Shown here: in pieces, positions 54,963-64,000 of the stretch
How positions within the stretch are numbered: the first letter of the stretch is position 1
Layout: the number at the start of each line of letters is the position of its first letter
Origin: Helicoverpa zea
Taxonomy: Eukaryota > Arthropoda > Insecta > Lepidoptera > Noctuidae
Length of the DNA stretch: 64,000 nt
Reading direction: 5' to 3'
NCBI RefSeq assembly: GCF_022581195.2
Contig: NC_061470.1
Coordinates: 1,054,001-1,118,000 of the forward strand
Translations under genes and position numbers: made by a program
Notes under the pieces: model-generated
Database searches by the model: none
The model's input: only the letters and a program-made list of their open reading frames with translations
Told to the model about the DNA's origin: nothing

Positions 54963-57175
54963 AAAAAAATGTCATAACGCAAAATCTCCTAAGAAAAAAA
55001 TGCGGGGGATGAGGAACGTTACTAGCTCCGACCTTACATGCCTTCTTTGAAACCTGTCCATTATTTTCAAAATAATATCACCAATCAATCAAGATAGATT
55101 GGTTTTGATTTGACAAGGAATCCGAACGTCTCATTAGAGTTCTAGTAACTGATCACTTGTTGCTTGACCTACAAGAATGTGCCCGACCTACCTTCCTTAT
55201 AGCATCTCCGCTATATTTCCTTCCTCCGTGGCTAAGGCTGAACCATATGTAATGAGGTGGTATCATTCCATCGGTTGCAATCGCTTATGCATGGTAATTT
55301 ATGGAGGAATTCGTAAAGTAGATTAGCAAAGGTCAGTTGTTGCTTACGGAGTTACCGTCCTGGTATACATGTACCTAGTTTAAGCTGATGTGTGTTGGGT
55401 AAGGAGAAAATGTCTTTGTCAAGGGGGGAGCTATGAAGATTACCTGTTTCTGTGGTTCCGCTCGGGTCCCGGGAAAACTACTTTATGCAATCAGCTAAAA
55501 CGTAGTCCATGTAATTTCTTGGACTGTAATCTATTTTCAGGTTTAACTGTGTTAGCGCGAAACCATGAAGGACAAAAAAACAATAGAATTACTTTCACAT
55601 TTACAGTATTCGAAGGAATAATGATCAAAGAAACTTCTGACTAACAGTGAAGTAGATAAGTTAAGGAAATCAGGACTTGTGAAGATAGAAATCGTCAATC
55701 CTCCTTGAACAACTGATCAATGCTAGCTCATTCCTTCTTTCAGATATCAATTTAATCTTTGGTATTAAATTGATTTAACAACACTATCAAATCGCGAATT
55801 TCAAAACAAACAATCACTTGATGACAGTACAAACATATTAAAAGTGTACAAACAGCAACTGTAAGACAAATGTACCACACAGTACGCGACATTTGTCGGC
55901 GAGTGCAAATTGACGACATTAGCAACGCAAGTGGCACAACTGTACTTTTTAGGCAGTGAGCGAGAGCGAATTCTTCGGAGATAGAAGTGAACTTTGATAA
56001 TTAAAACTGTGGAAAAGTACTACGAAAAAGTTTGAACGCCATTTGAATAGCCAAACTTCAAAACTTTTGCTCATGCAACCAGTAAGAGTGGGTTTTTGGG
56101 TCCAAAACCTATCCCTGTTGAAATCCTCGTGTACCAGACACGAGGGTTCCTAAAAGTACATAAGAGGGATTTAGTCGTTAGAGTCCTAGAGTAGCCCATG
56201 TATTTTGGAATGAATCTAAGATGTAACCAGACTGACCATAACTATTGACCGTAAGTCATTTCGCCGACCTTAAATTATAACTATCATCCTGTCACTAAAA
56301 ACTACCATTTTCCAAGCAGTCGTCTCACAGGCCCCAGATGAGTACCAGATCAACAATCTCAAACAGTTCTTTACTTTCTTCTTACAAAAACATAACCTTC
56401 ATTCCCGCTTATCGCTGTCACTAAGACCTCAACCTACCAGTCCTTGAACCGTTACCTAACGTGACCGCTAAGTCCTTTAGTTAACCAAATAGCTTCGAGG
56501 TTAAACACACGTTAAATCTTTACCATTCGAGCACATCCTACTTTTAGAGAATTTATCACACTTTTTTGTAGAAAAAAACGAATATTTTTAGCAAATTATT
56601 GAGTTTGAATGAAGAGTCAGTTTGTATCTGTTTCTGTGTGGGGTCAAATAAATACAGTCAGTGTAATACGTAACTCCACATTTTTATTTGATATTGTAAT
56701 TTCAAAATCTAAAAAATTGAAACAGGATTTCCCTTGTGTAAATACTCCGTCTCGTTATAACTTCAGTTTTGAAAATAAAATGTTTCATATCAAAAAGATT
56801 CAACTGCTCAGCCATGACTCATTGACATAGATTTTTACAGCCTTACTTGTAAACGTGAATTAAATAATAACTAATACTTAAGGGCTGTTTAAGAAAATTC
56901 TCATAAATGTTGCTTAAGCATGTCTTAACTAACATTTAAGCACTAGGCTTTAAGTAGTGATTAGTTAAAATGATGCTAAAAAGATGATTAGAGATTTTCA
57001 TAAGTAAGGCTGTTAACAATTAAATATTAGTCACTCATAATCATGAAACATTAATCACATTGTTTCTTACCCAAAGCATAGAAACCCCTACATATTTAAA
57101 TTTTTTGCTACTATTCTTGAATAAATCGAGCCTTTTATTCAGACCTCCCAAAAGCCTCATAATACATATTACCTA
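54963..57175. other. Non-coding, no gene recognised
   Basis: The 84-codon ORF at 55,390-55,644 contains SGPGKTTLCNQL, but the first glycine of a Walker A motif is missing and no ATPase context follows. Other short ORFs (55,752-55,937 minus, 56,609-56,830 plus) are unassigned. No repeat boundaries are supported. Confidence 0.35.
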
Positions 57176-57361
57176 CTAGCTTCCGCCAGCGGCTTCGCCC
57201 GCGTGGTGTGTTGATAAAAAGTAGCCTATGTGTTAATCCATGGTATCACTTATCTACATACCGAATTTAAATCAAATCGGTCCAGCCGTTTTTGCGTGAT
57301 TGAATAACAAACATACATCCATACATTCTCACAAACTTTCACATTTATAATATAAGTAAGA
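57176..57361 (-). mobile_element. Non-autonomous Helitron, 186 bp
   Basis: On the minus strand it begins TCTTACTTATATTATAAATG after an A (complement of 57,362). It ends GGCGGAAGCTAG before a T (complement of 57,175). Interior words 'aaaacggctggaccgatttg' and 'cacgcgggcgaagccgctgg' identify the common lepidopteran Helitron group. Same length as the copy at 17,478-17,663 although the sequences differ. Confidence 0.85.
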
Positions 57362-58439
57362 TATTACCTAAAAGCTTACACTACAACTGCAATGCTCATA
57401 CACAATTGAGTACAGTCGCCCACGCTGGCCACTGTCACACCGCGGCGTGGCCGAGTCATTGCGATATCAACGTAATAAGGTCTAGGCCGAGTTTTATAGT
57501 TATTTTGTTAGTAATATTTTATTGTTTGGGTGCATGGAATGTTTTGTTTTTCGAAGGATAGAAAGGTAATTTTTATGAATCATTTATTAAGGCCCAAGAT
57601 CATTGACAGCGTAAGCATCCGTTTTTCAGCAAAACAATTGTTTGCTGTGAAAATTGATCGCGAAAATTCATCGTTAACTGTTTTTTTAAGAAATCTGATG
57701 TTAATGTTTTCGGTGAACTTGGGCCTAAGTATTACATTATTGTAAGAAAAAGGGCGTATCAATCTTCTACATTATGTTTCAATGGTCTACGATTATGTAG
57801 TTTATTTTGTCTTAATTGCTTAGGTATTATTTTATACTTACTAAATACATTGGAAAAAAATATATTCGGGCATTAGTTAATCGTTAATATTATATGTATA
57901 TCTGTGGAGGCTCGTTATTAGCAACTGGATTATATTATTTTTGTTACCTTTTATGGTAGTAGTAGTTAAAATGAATAAAATAAAATAAAAAGGATATTCT
58001 GTAAACAAAAAATATGAACCTGCTCGTAAAGTATAAAAACAACTTTTTCACTAACTGTACTCAAAGTCGGAAAAACATTTTGTTTCTCAAAGATGAGTTA
58101 CCTCGCTTTATCGTGATCCACCACATCCTGGTTGTCTAATTAAAAAAATAATGTCTATCAAAACGAAAACCATGTATATACAATATAGTACATAATACCT
58201 TTTATATAGAATCTGTGATGATGTGATCAGACGATGACACCTCGCATAAAAACTCGCTTAGTTTGAGAAGGTTATAAGGCCATTGTCAGTTCGATCTTTC
58301 GGTTATATTAGAGTGATAGAAAATATATTTTTGTAGAGGTATGTTATTTTATTGATTAGAAGTTTTGAACAGTGACTTCTTACAGGTTCGAATGTAAATC
58401 TATTTGCAATTCACAAAAGATTTATCGAATCAAGATCAA
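57362..58439. other. Non-coding, no gene recognised
   Basis: The overlapping ORFs at 57,530-57,745 (plus) and 57,580-57,762 (minus) are mutually antisense without recognised domains. A possible small foldback exists: 'aaggcccaagatcattgaca' near 57,590 against 'ggtgaacttgggcct' near 57,712. Confidence 0.35.
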
Positions 58440-58690
58440 ATTAGGTACTATCGGTCGATGGATGACCATCCGATGTCACAAAGTGTTCCTCGGTGTCTCG
58501 AAAGGCACGTGAAATTGGTGGATCCTAGCTACAAGTAGTCAGAAGCCAGAAATACTTGGCACCCAGTATCAAAGAGTATCTTGTCACCCGAATAACTGGG
58601 TTGTGGAGGTCAGATAGGCAGTCGCTCGATCTATCGTCTCGTATACCGTAGGCTAGACGAAGCCCATCTCAACGTAGTTATGAAAAGGCT
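58440..58690 (+). mobile_element. SINE, 5S-like head, strongly decayed copy
   Basis: The head trace 'cggtcgatggatgaccatcc' (about 58,451) corresponds to the 5S C-box region seen better at 49.1 kb. 'gtgtctcgaaaggcacgtga', 'aattggtggatcc' and 'tagtcagaagccagaaa' follow, then the shared tail 'aactgggttgtggaggtcag' and 'ataggcagtcgctcg', ending 'cgtagttatgaaaaggc'. Confidence 0.65.
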
Positions 58691-58805
58691 TATAGTGTCA
58701 ATCTCATCAAGTAAAACCGCAGTATAACGCTAGTATGTGTACGAGAGACAGTTGAAACACTCAAATCATTACTAGGAAGGTGTGTTTAATGATGTCATCA
58801 TGTTA

Positions 58806-58838
<33 letters not shown>
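58806..58838. repeat. (CA)n microsatellite
   Basis: An uninterrupted AC dinucleotide run of about 33 bp. Confidence 0.95.
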
Positions 58839-58839
<1 letters not shown>

Positions 58840-58994
58840 ATACGTATAGACACAAACATACCCACTAGCTGAAGTAGATTGATTGTATTGACTAATTCTT
58901 CGCAAAAAACTACTAATATTGTAATGTTATGTAGGTAACTATATATGGTGTTTTCTGTTGAACTTTATTGTTAAAGTTATGTTTTGATTTTTAG

Positions 58995-59110
58995 AATATT
59001 TAAGAAGTGAAATAACTTTACTAATATTATAAAGCTGAAGAGTTTGTTTGTCTACTTGTAGACGTTAATGGCAGGTGACTTAAAAATGCTTTCAGTCCTA
59101 GATAACCCAT
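58995..59110 (+). mobile_element. Helitron 5' remnant
   Basis: 'actttactaatattataaag', 'ctgaagagtttgtttgtcta' is the 5' region of the lepidopteran Helitron group; the remainder is lost. Between here and 59.6 kb no gene is recognised; the 130-codon minus ORF at 59,232-59,624 has no assignable domain. Confidence 0.45.
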
Positions 59111-59635
59111 TTACAAAATGAACTTACTTATTTAAATGTGAGGAGGTACGCAACACCAAAGACAAAAACTAGTAACAAAAAACCCCGTAAGCTTCTCCGA
59201 TTTCAGGACTCAAAGCGAAATAACGATCTATCTATAATTTGCGTATCAAAAATACCACAGGAACTAGGTCAAATATCAATGTCCTATAATGAAAGATATT
59301 ATTCACTGAGCTAAAAATAACAGACATACTTTCAATATTTTTTGTGATCATTAAGAATATAAAGAATCTATTATGGGTCTCGTAACAGATGACAAAATGT
59401 ACATTGATCATACTCATCCGGTGACCAAATGCTCTATTTATTGGTGTCCCCTGTATGGTCATAAATCTTTGTATAGTTAAAGCTAATTTATTTATTTTGT
59501 TGTGGGGGGTAATTTTGTCTACTAAACATGATCTCCAAATTGTGTTGTTAGGACCAGTCCTTCTTGCTTTAATTTCAACATTATGTTTAACTTGTGGCAT
59601 ATGTCTGCGTGGTAACTTTGCCAAATAAACTTAAA

Positions 59636-59839
59636 TATCAAAGCTTTCTACGTCTTTCTTTTGTTTTCGATAACCTATCTAAAGCGGCTGGGTTACCCAG
59701 ACACTGGCTACAAGTTTGCACAGAGAATAAGCATTGCTGTATGGTAAGCATTGCCATACAGCGTGGAAATTCTGCAAGACTCTTAGACACGCTCCCAGTC
59801 GACATCAATAGGGAGGAATACCTACTTCGATGCTTTTAA
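59636..59839 (+). pseudogene. Relic of the restriction-endonuclease LINE C-terminus
   Basis: The frame ends with SIAIQRGNSARLLDTLPVD, matching SIAIQRGNAASLLGTLPVG at the C-terminus of the 41.5-42.5-kb element. Upstream FDNLSKAAGLP aligns loosely with its FKDLAKRLAD. The intervening sequence is disrupted: a short duplication of 'gcattgctgtatgg/gcattgccatac'. Only about 60 codons remain. Confidence 0.8.
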
Positions 59840-60436
59840 TAGTTTTGATACTTTTCTAATTCTTAGCTTGAGTTTTTTTATAGTGTGTGATATTTTTGAT
59901 CATCTTCTTAAGTATTTAACTTTAATTTATTTAATTAAACATAAACTCTATTTTAAAAATTAATAAATGCAAGATCATTTTTAAATCCTTGCTCCATTTG
60001 AGTGTCATATTTTACTAATCCTGTTTGACTTTTATTTCGACCAAAAAGGCCGGCCATAATTAGTTGTTTTTATGGTCTGTTAATGACTATTTGCGACACA
60101 CTAGGAAGTGTCTTGAGTGGTCTATTCCTAGCTTTGGTGGCGCCAGAACTCATATCAATAAATTACTATGTATGTATGAATGTATGTATTTAATTATGTG
60201 CAAGTTATAGTTTATTTGCATAATGTAAGATGTCGCATTTAATGCTCGGAGTTTCTTTAAAGTAGAAAGAATACATAAGCACGTTTTGAAGTATCAGTCG
60301 CATAGATTGACCGATCAATGATTAGTGCAGAAATTCGGGGATGGTTTACTAAATATATGTAACCTGTGTATATGTAACTAAGTGTATCTACTTATGTATA
60401 ACATAACGAACTCTTTTTTATGTCCAAATCCACCTG
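59840..60436. other. Non-coding, no gene recognised
   Basis: AT-rich sequence with a short TATG-rich run at about 60,168-60,188. No ORF or repeat with clear ends. Confidence 0.35.
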
Positions 60437-60590
60437 TATGTTCGCGCAAGTTACGGCGGGCCTGGTTCACAAAGGACTTCAGAAGGAACATGATGGGTTT
60501 TTAGTCAATAAAGAGGCTGACACCCCCTCACTCTGCACTAATAGCGAAACGGGTCATTTGATGATTTCCCATAAAAGAAGTACTGGGCTT
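60437..60590 (+). repeat. Third copy of the 'gtctgacactcc' dispersed repeat
   Basis: 'aagttacggcgggcctggtt', 'gggtttttagtcaataaaga', 'ggctgacaccccctcactct' and 'cgggtcatttgatgatttcc' follow the same order as the 28.3- and 54.9-kb copies, more diverged. The 120-codon ORF at 60,420-60,782 spans it and has no recognised domain. Confidence 0.6.
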
Positions 60591-60799
60591 TATCTGTTTA
60601 GCCTCAAATCTAAACGTAGTAACAAAATGGCTATGATGATCATCTGGCACTACATGCATTGTCAAATATTATTTTCTTTTTTTTACCAAATTTTATTCAC
60701 AACTCAACACAAATTCATTCTGTCTATCAAAACCGACATCTGCACTCTTATCTGTACAGATATGGGTCACCAGCTTATCTAATCTGAGGTCATTAACCT

Positions 60800-60880
60800 G
60801 GCAAGTGGCTGACAAAGCGAGCCGATTTGAGCGGCGGTTCCTGTGACCTCAATAGAAGGGAGTTCGATACCCGGTTGAGG
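60800..60880 (+). repeat. tRNA-like SINE head relic
   Basis: 'gagccgatttgagcggcggt' and 'gggagttcgatacccggttg' resemble the tRNA-derived head (B box GTTCGATACCC) of a decayed SINE. No tail could be assigned; 60.9-61.25 kb holds nothing else recognisable. Confidence 0.4.
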
Positions 60881-61248
60881 AGTCGTCCTATATGTTACGA
60901 GGTTAGTTTTTGTGGGGAGACTGGGTTTAAATTTTTATGGTCCTGTTGGTGTGATGGTTGAGCAATTTGATTAACTAGCTGTGGTGAGGGTCAGATTTCA
61001 AAGGGAAAAAAGATGTGCAATTCTTTTTCTACAATATACCTAAAGCTTTTTCCTGAATAATAATAAGATTAGAATGATTGTATCTATAACTATATAGAAT
61101 TGGATGGGACTTGGGTCTTAAATACTTACTTTAAATGATAGCAAAACCTTATTGCGTGTGCTCGAAGCGACATAATTGCTAAATTCAAATAGGCAAAGGT
61201 AATTGACGAGAATTGTAGATTTTAAGAGTATACTTAGAATAAATAAAT

Positions 61249-61402
61249 AAATAATGTCGGGACACCTTTTCACACACGGTCGGTTAGCCCCATGGTAAGT
61301 TATTAATTAACTTGTGTTATGGGTGCTAACACAACTGATAAACTACATATAGCTACATATATACATATTTATAAATACATATTGTAACACCCAGACCACG
61401 GC
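61249..61402 (-). mobile_element. tRNA-derived SINE (second family), copy 2, head missing
   Basis: 'aataatgtcgggacaccttt', 'ttagccccatggtaagttat', 'gtgctaacacaactgataaa' and 'attgtaacacccagaccacg' are nearly identical to 39,197-39,352. The match ends where the tRNA-like head would start, so this copy is 5'-truncated. The (AAATA)n-like tail is at the low-coordinate end. Confidence 0.85.
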
Positions 61403-62292
61403 CGTAGAAGTAAGTAAATAATAAGTAAGATACCTATATAATAAGTAAACTTGTAATAAAACAAATAATTTCATAAAATAACTACAATAACCGACTCTGA
61501 CGCAGCATTTATCAAAGACATGCGCCTGAGTCGCGCATGCGCGTTACACGTTATTTTAATGATAACTATTCCACAGTAACCCTTCCCTAACCTACTATGA
61601 CACCCTTCTGCACGTGGCTAACTGAAACACATTCATTTTGAACCTTATACATGAAGAAATAAGGTTCAATTTCTCTTGGCATGGATTCTACAAAGAGACC
61701 TTAAGATCCTACGCTGTATAAACAATTCAAGTAATTTTAAATCTTAATGTTATTAAAATAGAGTTGAATTTTAAATAATGTTATTTTAAATTAATTCAAG
61801 TAATATTTGTTATGAAAGGCATAAAAGACGAAAAGTTATTACACAGCCCGACTTCGATTTACAAACCATTTCCAACCTTAGCCCCTTAAAAATAGAGCTC
61901 AAAATTAATTATCACTGAAATATGAAGACAATGAGTTCTAAATTGTAGCTTATATCTTAGGATTTAAGGTTTATATTCCAATGGTATTGTTAAGATGCGT
62001 AAACGCACATGTTCCCCTAATAAGAACACGTGTTTGTTTGTCACTAAGTTTGTAACGATGCGGGCGATGCCCGGCGGCTGTGCTTGTACCGTCAGCTACA
62101 CAAGTGTAATGCAACTGGAGAGAATTAATGCAGTTTTTCCGAAAAATTCTTGTTTCATTTTTGGGTAAAAACATTACTATAAAAAGTCTCGCCGTGTCAG
62201 TTGTTCTTTAAAGCTGGTAAAGACAAGTTTGAAGTTTTGAAACAGTTTTCAGAAATATATAAATGGGGCCATAGCAAACATTCCACGCGATT
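61403..62292. other. Non-coding; includes a GC-richer patch at 62.04-62.12 kb
   Basis: No exon recognised. 62,040-62,110 ('gatgcgggcgatgcccggcg', 'gcttgtaccgtcagctacac') is GC-rich and shares 'gcttgtaccgtcagc' and a following 'aatgcaa' with the promoter-like patch at 37.88-37.91 kb. The minus ORF 61,971-62,174 has no recognised domain. Confidence 0.3.
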
Positions 62293-63543
62293 CTTTTTCA
62301 TGCGGTTTTCACAGAAAGCTGTGATATGGCTGGAATAGAGTGATATCTAGACACACGGCAGTGTGTCCGCCAAGTTCGAGCAAAAAAGCGACACACCGGC
62401 CGTGGGTTATATTACACGAACCATTTCGGGCCAAATTCGACCCCCCTGTAACTCAAAATCTATTTTATTTACGCATATCAAATTTCTAGTATCTGTTGAG
62501 ACCCCCTCACTTATCTAAAATACAAAATTTCATTAATATACCTATTGTAGGTCTTGAGATATTGACGTCAGAAAATCGCTATTTTTACTATACACTTATT
62601 CACTTATTCACTGACTCACTCATCAAAAACCTAGACCACTTCCAATGGTCGTATTGACTTGAAATTTGGCATGGAGGTAGGTCTTTATGTCAAGTTAAAG
62701 GGAAAAATCTGAAAATGGCCAAGTGTGAGTCGGTTTCAAAATAATGAAGGTGTTTTATACCCGGTGTAAATTTATTCCCCTAAGGAACTAAAACGAACTA
62801 AATTTATCTATATTTATATAATATATCTTCGAATGGTACAAAGGTTTGTATTTAGTCAAAGTAAAGTAAAAATCTGAAAACGGCCAAGTGTGAATTACTT
62901 TCGAAAATAACGAATGTGTAACTTTGATCCACGAACATAATATATGATAACATGTCATGTCAGTCAGTTGGTAAATCTAGTCCATTTAGTTAATCTAGTT
63001 CATTTTTTTGTAAGAAACATAGTGCATATTAAAAAATCTAAAAAATAGTATAAATGAGACATTTCTTTAACTAACTTCATCATAAGAAAAAAATAAAATA
63101 AACAACCTTACAAAAATAAATGAAATCCCACCCAAAACAAAAATGTGAAAGACTGCCAAGTTCGATAATATGGGAATGCTTCGCCTATAAAAGAAGTGAG
63201 ATCTGAATAAGTACCAAGTTCCATACACATACCTCAGTTAAAAATAGTTACTTTTTAATGATGATTACTTGGCAAGTTTTAATAGAAAATTAAATACTTG
63301 ATTCATTGCGTTTAGTAGGTTTATAACAAGGTGTATGAAAACTTGCCAAGTAACATCATTAAAAAAGTAACTATTTTTAACTGAGGTATGTGTATGGAAC
63401 TTGGTACTTATTCAGATCTCACTTCTTTTATAGGCGAAGCATTCCCATATTATCGAACTTGGCAGTCTTTCACATTTTTGTTTTGGGTGGGATCACTCTA
63501 TTCCAGCCATATCACAGCTTTCTGTGAAAACCGCATGAAAAAG
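62293..63543. mobile_element. Foldback element with about 206-bp TIRs, left arm split by a 781-bp insertion
   Basis: The outer 52 bp (62,293-62,344) is the perfect inverse of 63,492-63,543. An inner arm of about 155 bp (63,126-63,280) is the inverse of 63,338-63,491 with almost no differences. On the right, outer and inner parts are contiguous ('gggtgggatcactc'). On the left they are separated by 62,345-63,125. So the original was a foldback MITE of about 470 bp, later interrupted. ORF 63,388-63,570 falls in the right arm and is not a gene. Confidence 0.9.
62345..63125 (+). mobile_element. 781-bp insertion within the foldback arm
   Basis: It begins 'atctagacacacggcagtgt' and 'ccgccaagttcgagcaaaaa' and contains the lepidopteran repeat words 'gaccacttccaatggtcgta' and 'ttgacttgaaatttggcatg'. 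An internal duplication, 'aaaaatctgaaaa(t/c)ggcc', then 'aagtgtgagtc/aagtgtgaatt', occurs at about 62,704 and 62,870. The flanks share only AT/T at the junction ('gagtgat|atctag', 'gaaat|cccacc'), so there is at most a 1-2 bp duplication. No transposase; class unresolved. Confidence 0.65.
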
Positions 63544-64000
63544 CTTTCATTCTATTCTCCATTTGGGTGACCAACCCAATCCATACATCAGTCTTGCCCA
63601 GCATTGATAGCCTAACTATTATATTAAAGAAAGACCATTCATCTCTAATTACTTTATTGGAATACTTGACGTAATACCATGATTGTAAATAGTGTAATTT
63701 TAAATAGCGTTTAGTTCTTAGCTGTCGTATTAGGATAAGATATCCTGTAAAGATAGTTTAAGGTGTTTTTAAATAAATAAATAAATTTTACACATTAGTT
63801 ATAATTAACGTTATCATTATTAAAGTCTATCTTTGGTACCCGACTGTACACGACTGTTTCCCGAGGGTGCGTTCGGGTGGTCTCGTGCTTCGTCGGGAGG
63901 TGTCGGCAACTAAAGTTAATTCCGTACAAGCTTTTTATTGGCTCATAAAACTTAACCCTTGCTTTTTCATGTGTGAGGGATAGGAGTTTTAAGATGTTAT
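63544..64000. other. Non-coding, no gene recognised
   Basis: AT-rich, with a short (AAAT)n run at about 63,771-63,786 and a somewhat GC-richer patch at 63,850-63,910. The window ends without a recognisable exon. Confidence 0.35.

Noticed and set aside
55390..55644. P-loop-like SGPGKTTLC in an 84-codon ORF
   Set aside because: The Walker A pattern GxxxxGK[ST] is not met (the first glycine is missing), no Walker B follows, and there is no splice context.

Overview
This is a window of animal nuclear DNA, almost certainly from a moth or butterfly (Lepidoptera). It is AT-rich, introns and dispersed repeats fill nearly all of it, and most of the repeat families have the look of known lepidopteran ones. 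These include short Helitrons with TC...CTAG ends between A and T, SINEs with (GAT)n tails, LINE 3' ends of the 'cagcagtgggac' type, and a repeat beginning 'ccggccaagtgcgagtcgg'. There are no bacterial-style operons, no CRISPR array and no convincing tRNA or rRNA gene. Only one host coding exon was recognised: the first coding exon of a GAS2-like (Drosophila pickled eggs/pigs-like) calponin-homology protein on the minus strand at 23,881-24,098. No other exon of that gene was seen, so 1-23,880 is read as its first coding intron (more than 23.8 kb) and the sequence above 24.1 kb as 5' UTR intron and/or upstream DNA.

Layout. 0.6-4.4 kb: a TA-flanked MITE, a 147-bp-period satellite array (about 9 units, partly organised as a 294-bp dimer) and a degenerate MITE. 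4.4-17 kb: mostly unique AT-rich intron with a few repeat relics. 17.5-22.7 kb: a nest of transposons, in which a dispersed element is split by a CR1-like LINE fragment and by a TIR element. An intact paralogue at 47.3-48.1 kb shows the uninterrupted sequence. 24 kb: the GAS2-like exon. 25.9-34.6 kb: LINE/SINE relics, a near-perfect 43-bp hairpin, composite TIR elements, and two clusters of TATCGA motifs. 34.8-37.4 kb: a complete Tc1/mariner-superfamily element with DD41D spacing (rosa-like), about 450-bp TIRs, TA target duplication and an apparently intact two-exon transposase gene. 37.75-37.95 kb: a CpG-rich promoter-like patch. 39-49 kb: SINEs, a MITE with flanking direct repeats, a restriction-like-endonuclease LINE remnant, tail-to-tail 3-bp-TSD MITEs, a GC-rich foldback element and a 1.8-kb TIR element carrying the second copy of the dispersed element. 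50-64 kb: an RTE-like LINE end, more SINEs and Helitrons, a second relic of the restriction-endonuclease LINE, and a foldback element split by a 781-bp insertion.

The most interesting signals are these. (1) A set of SINE copies shares one 3' body/tail but carries two different Pol III heads, one tRNA-like (42.8-43.1 kb) and one 5S-rRNA-like (27.5, 49.1, 58.5 kb). (2) The DD41D element looks complete and potentially autonomous, and its transposase gene has an intron. (3) The satellite has an exact 147-bp period. All calls come from reading the sequence; no database search was possible.
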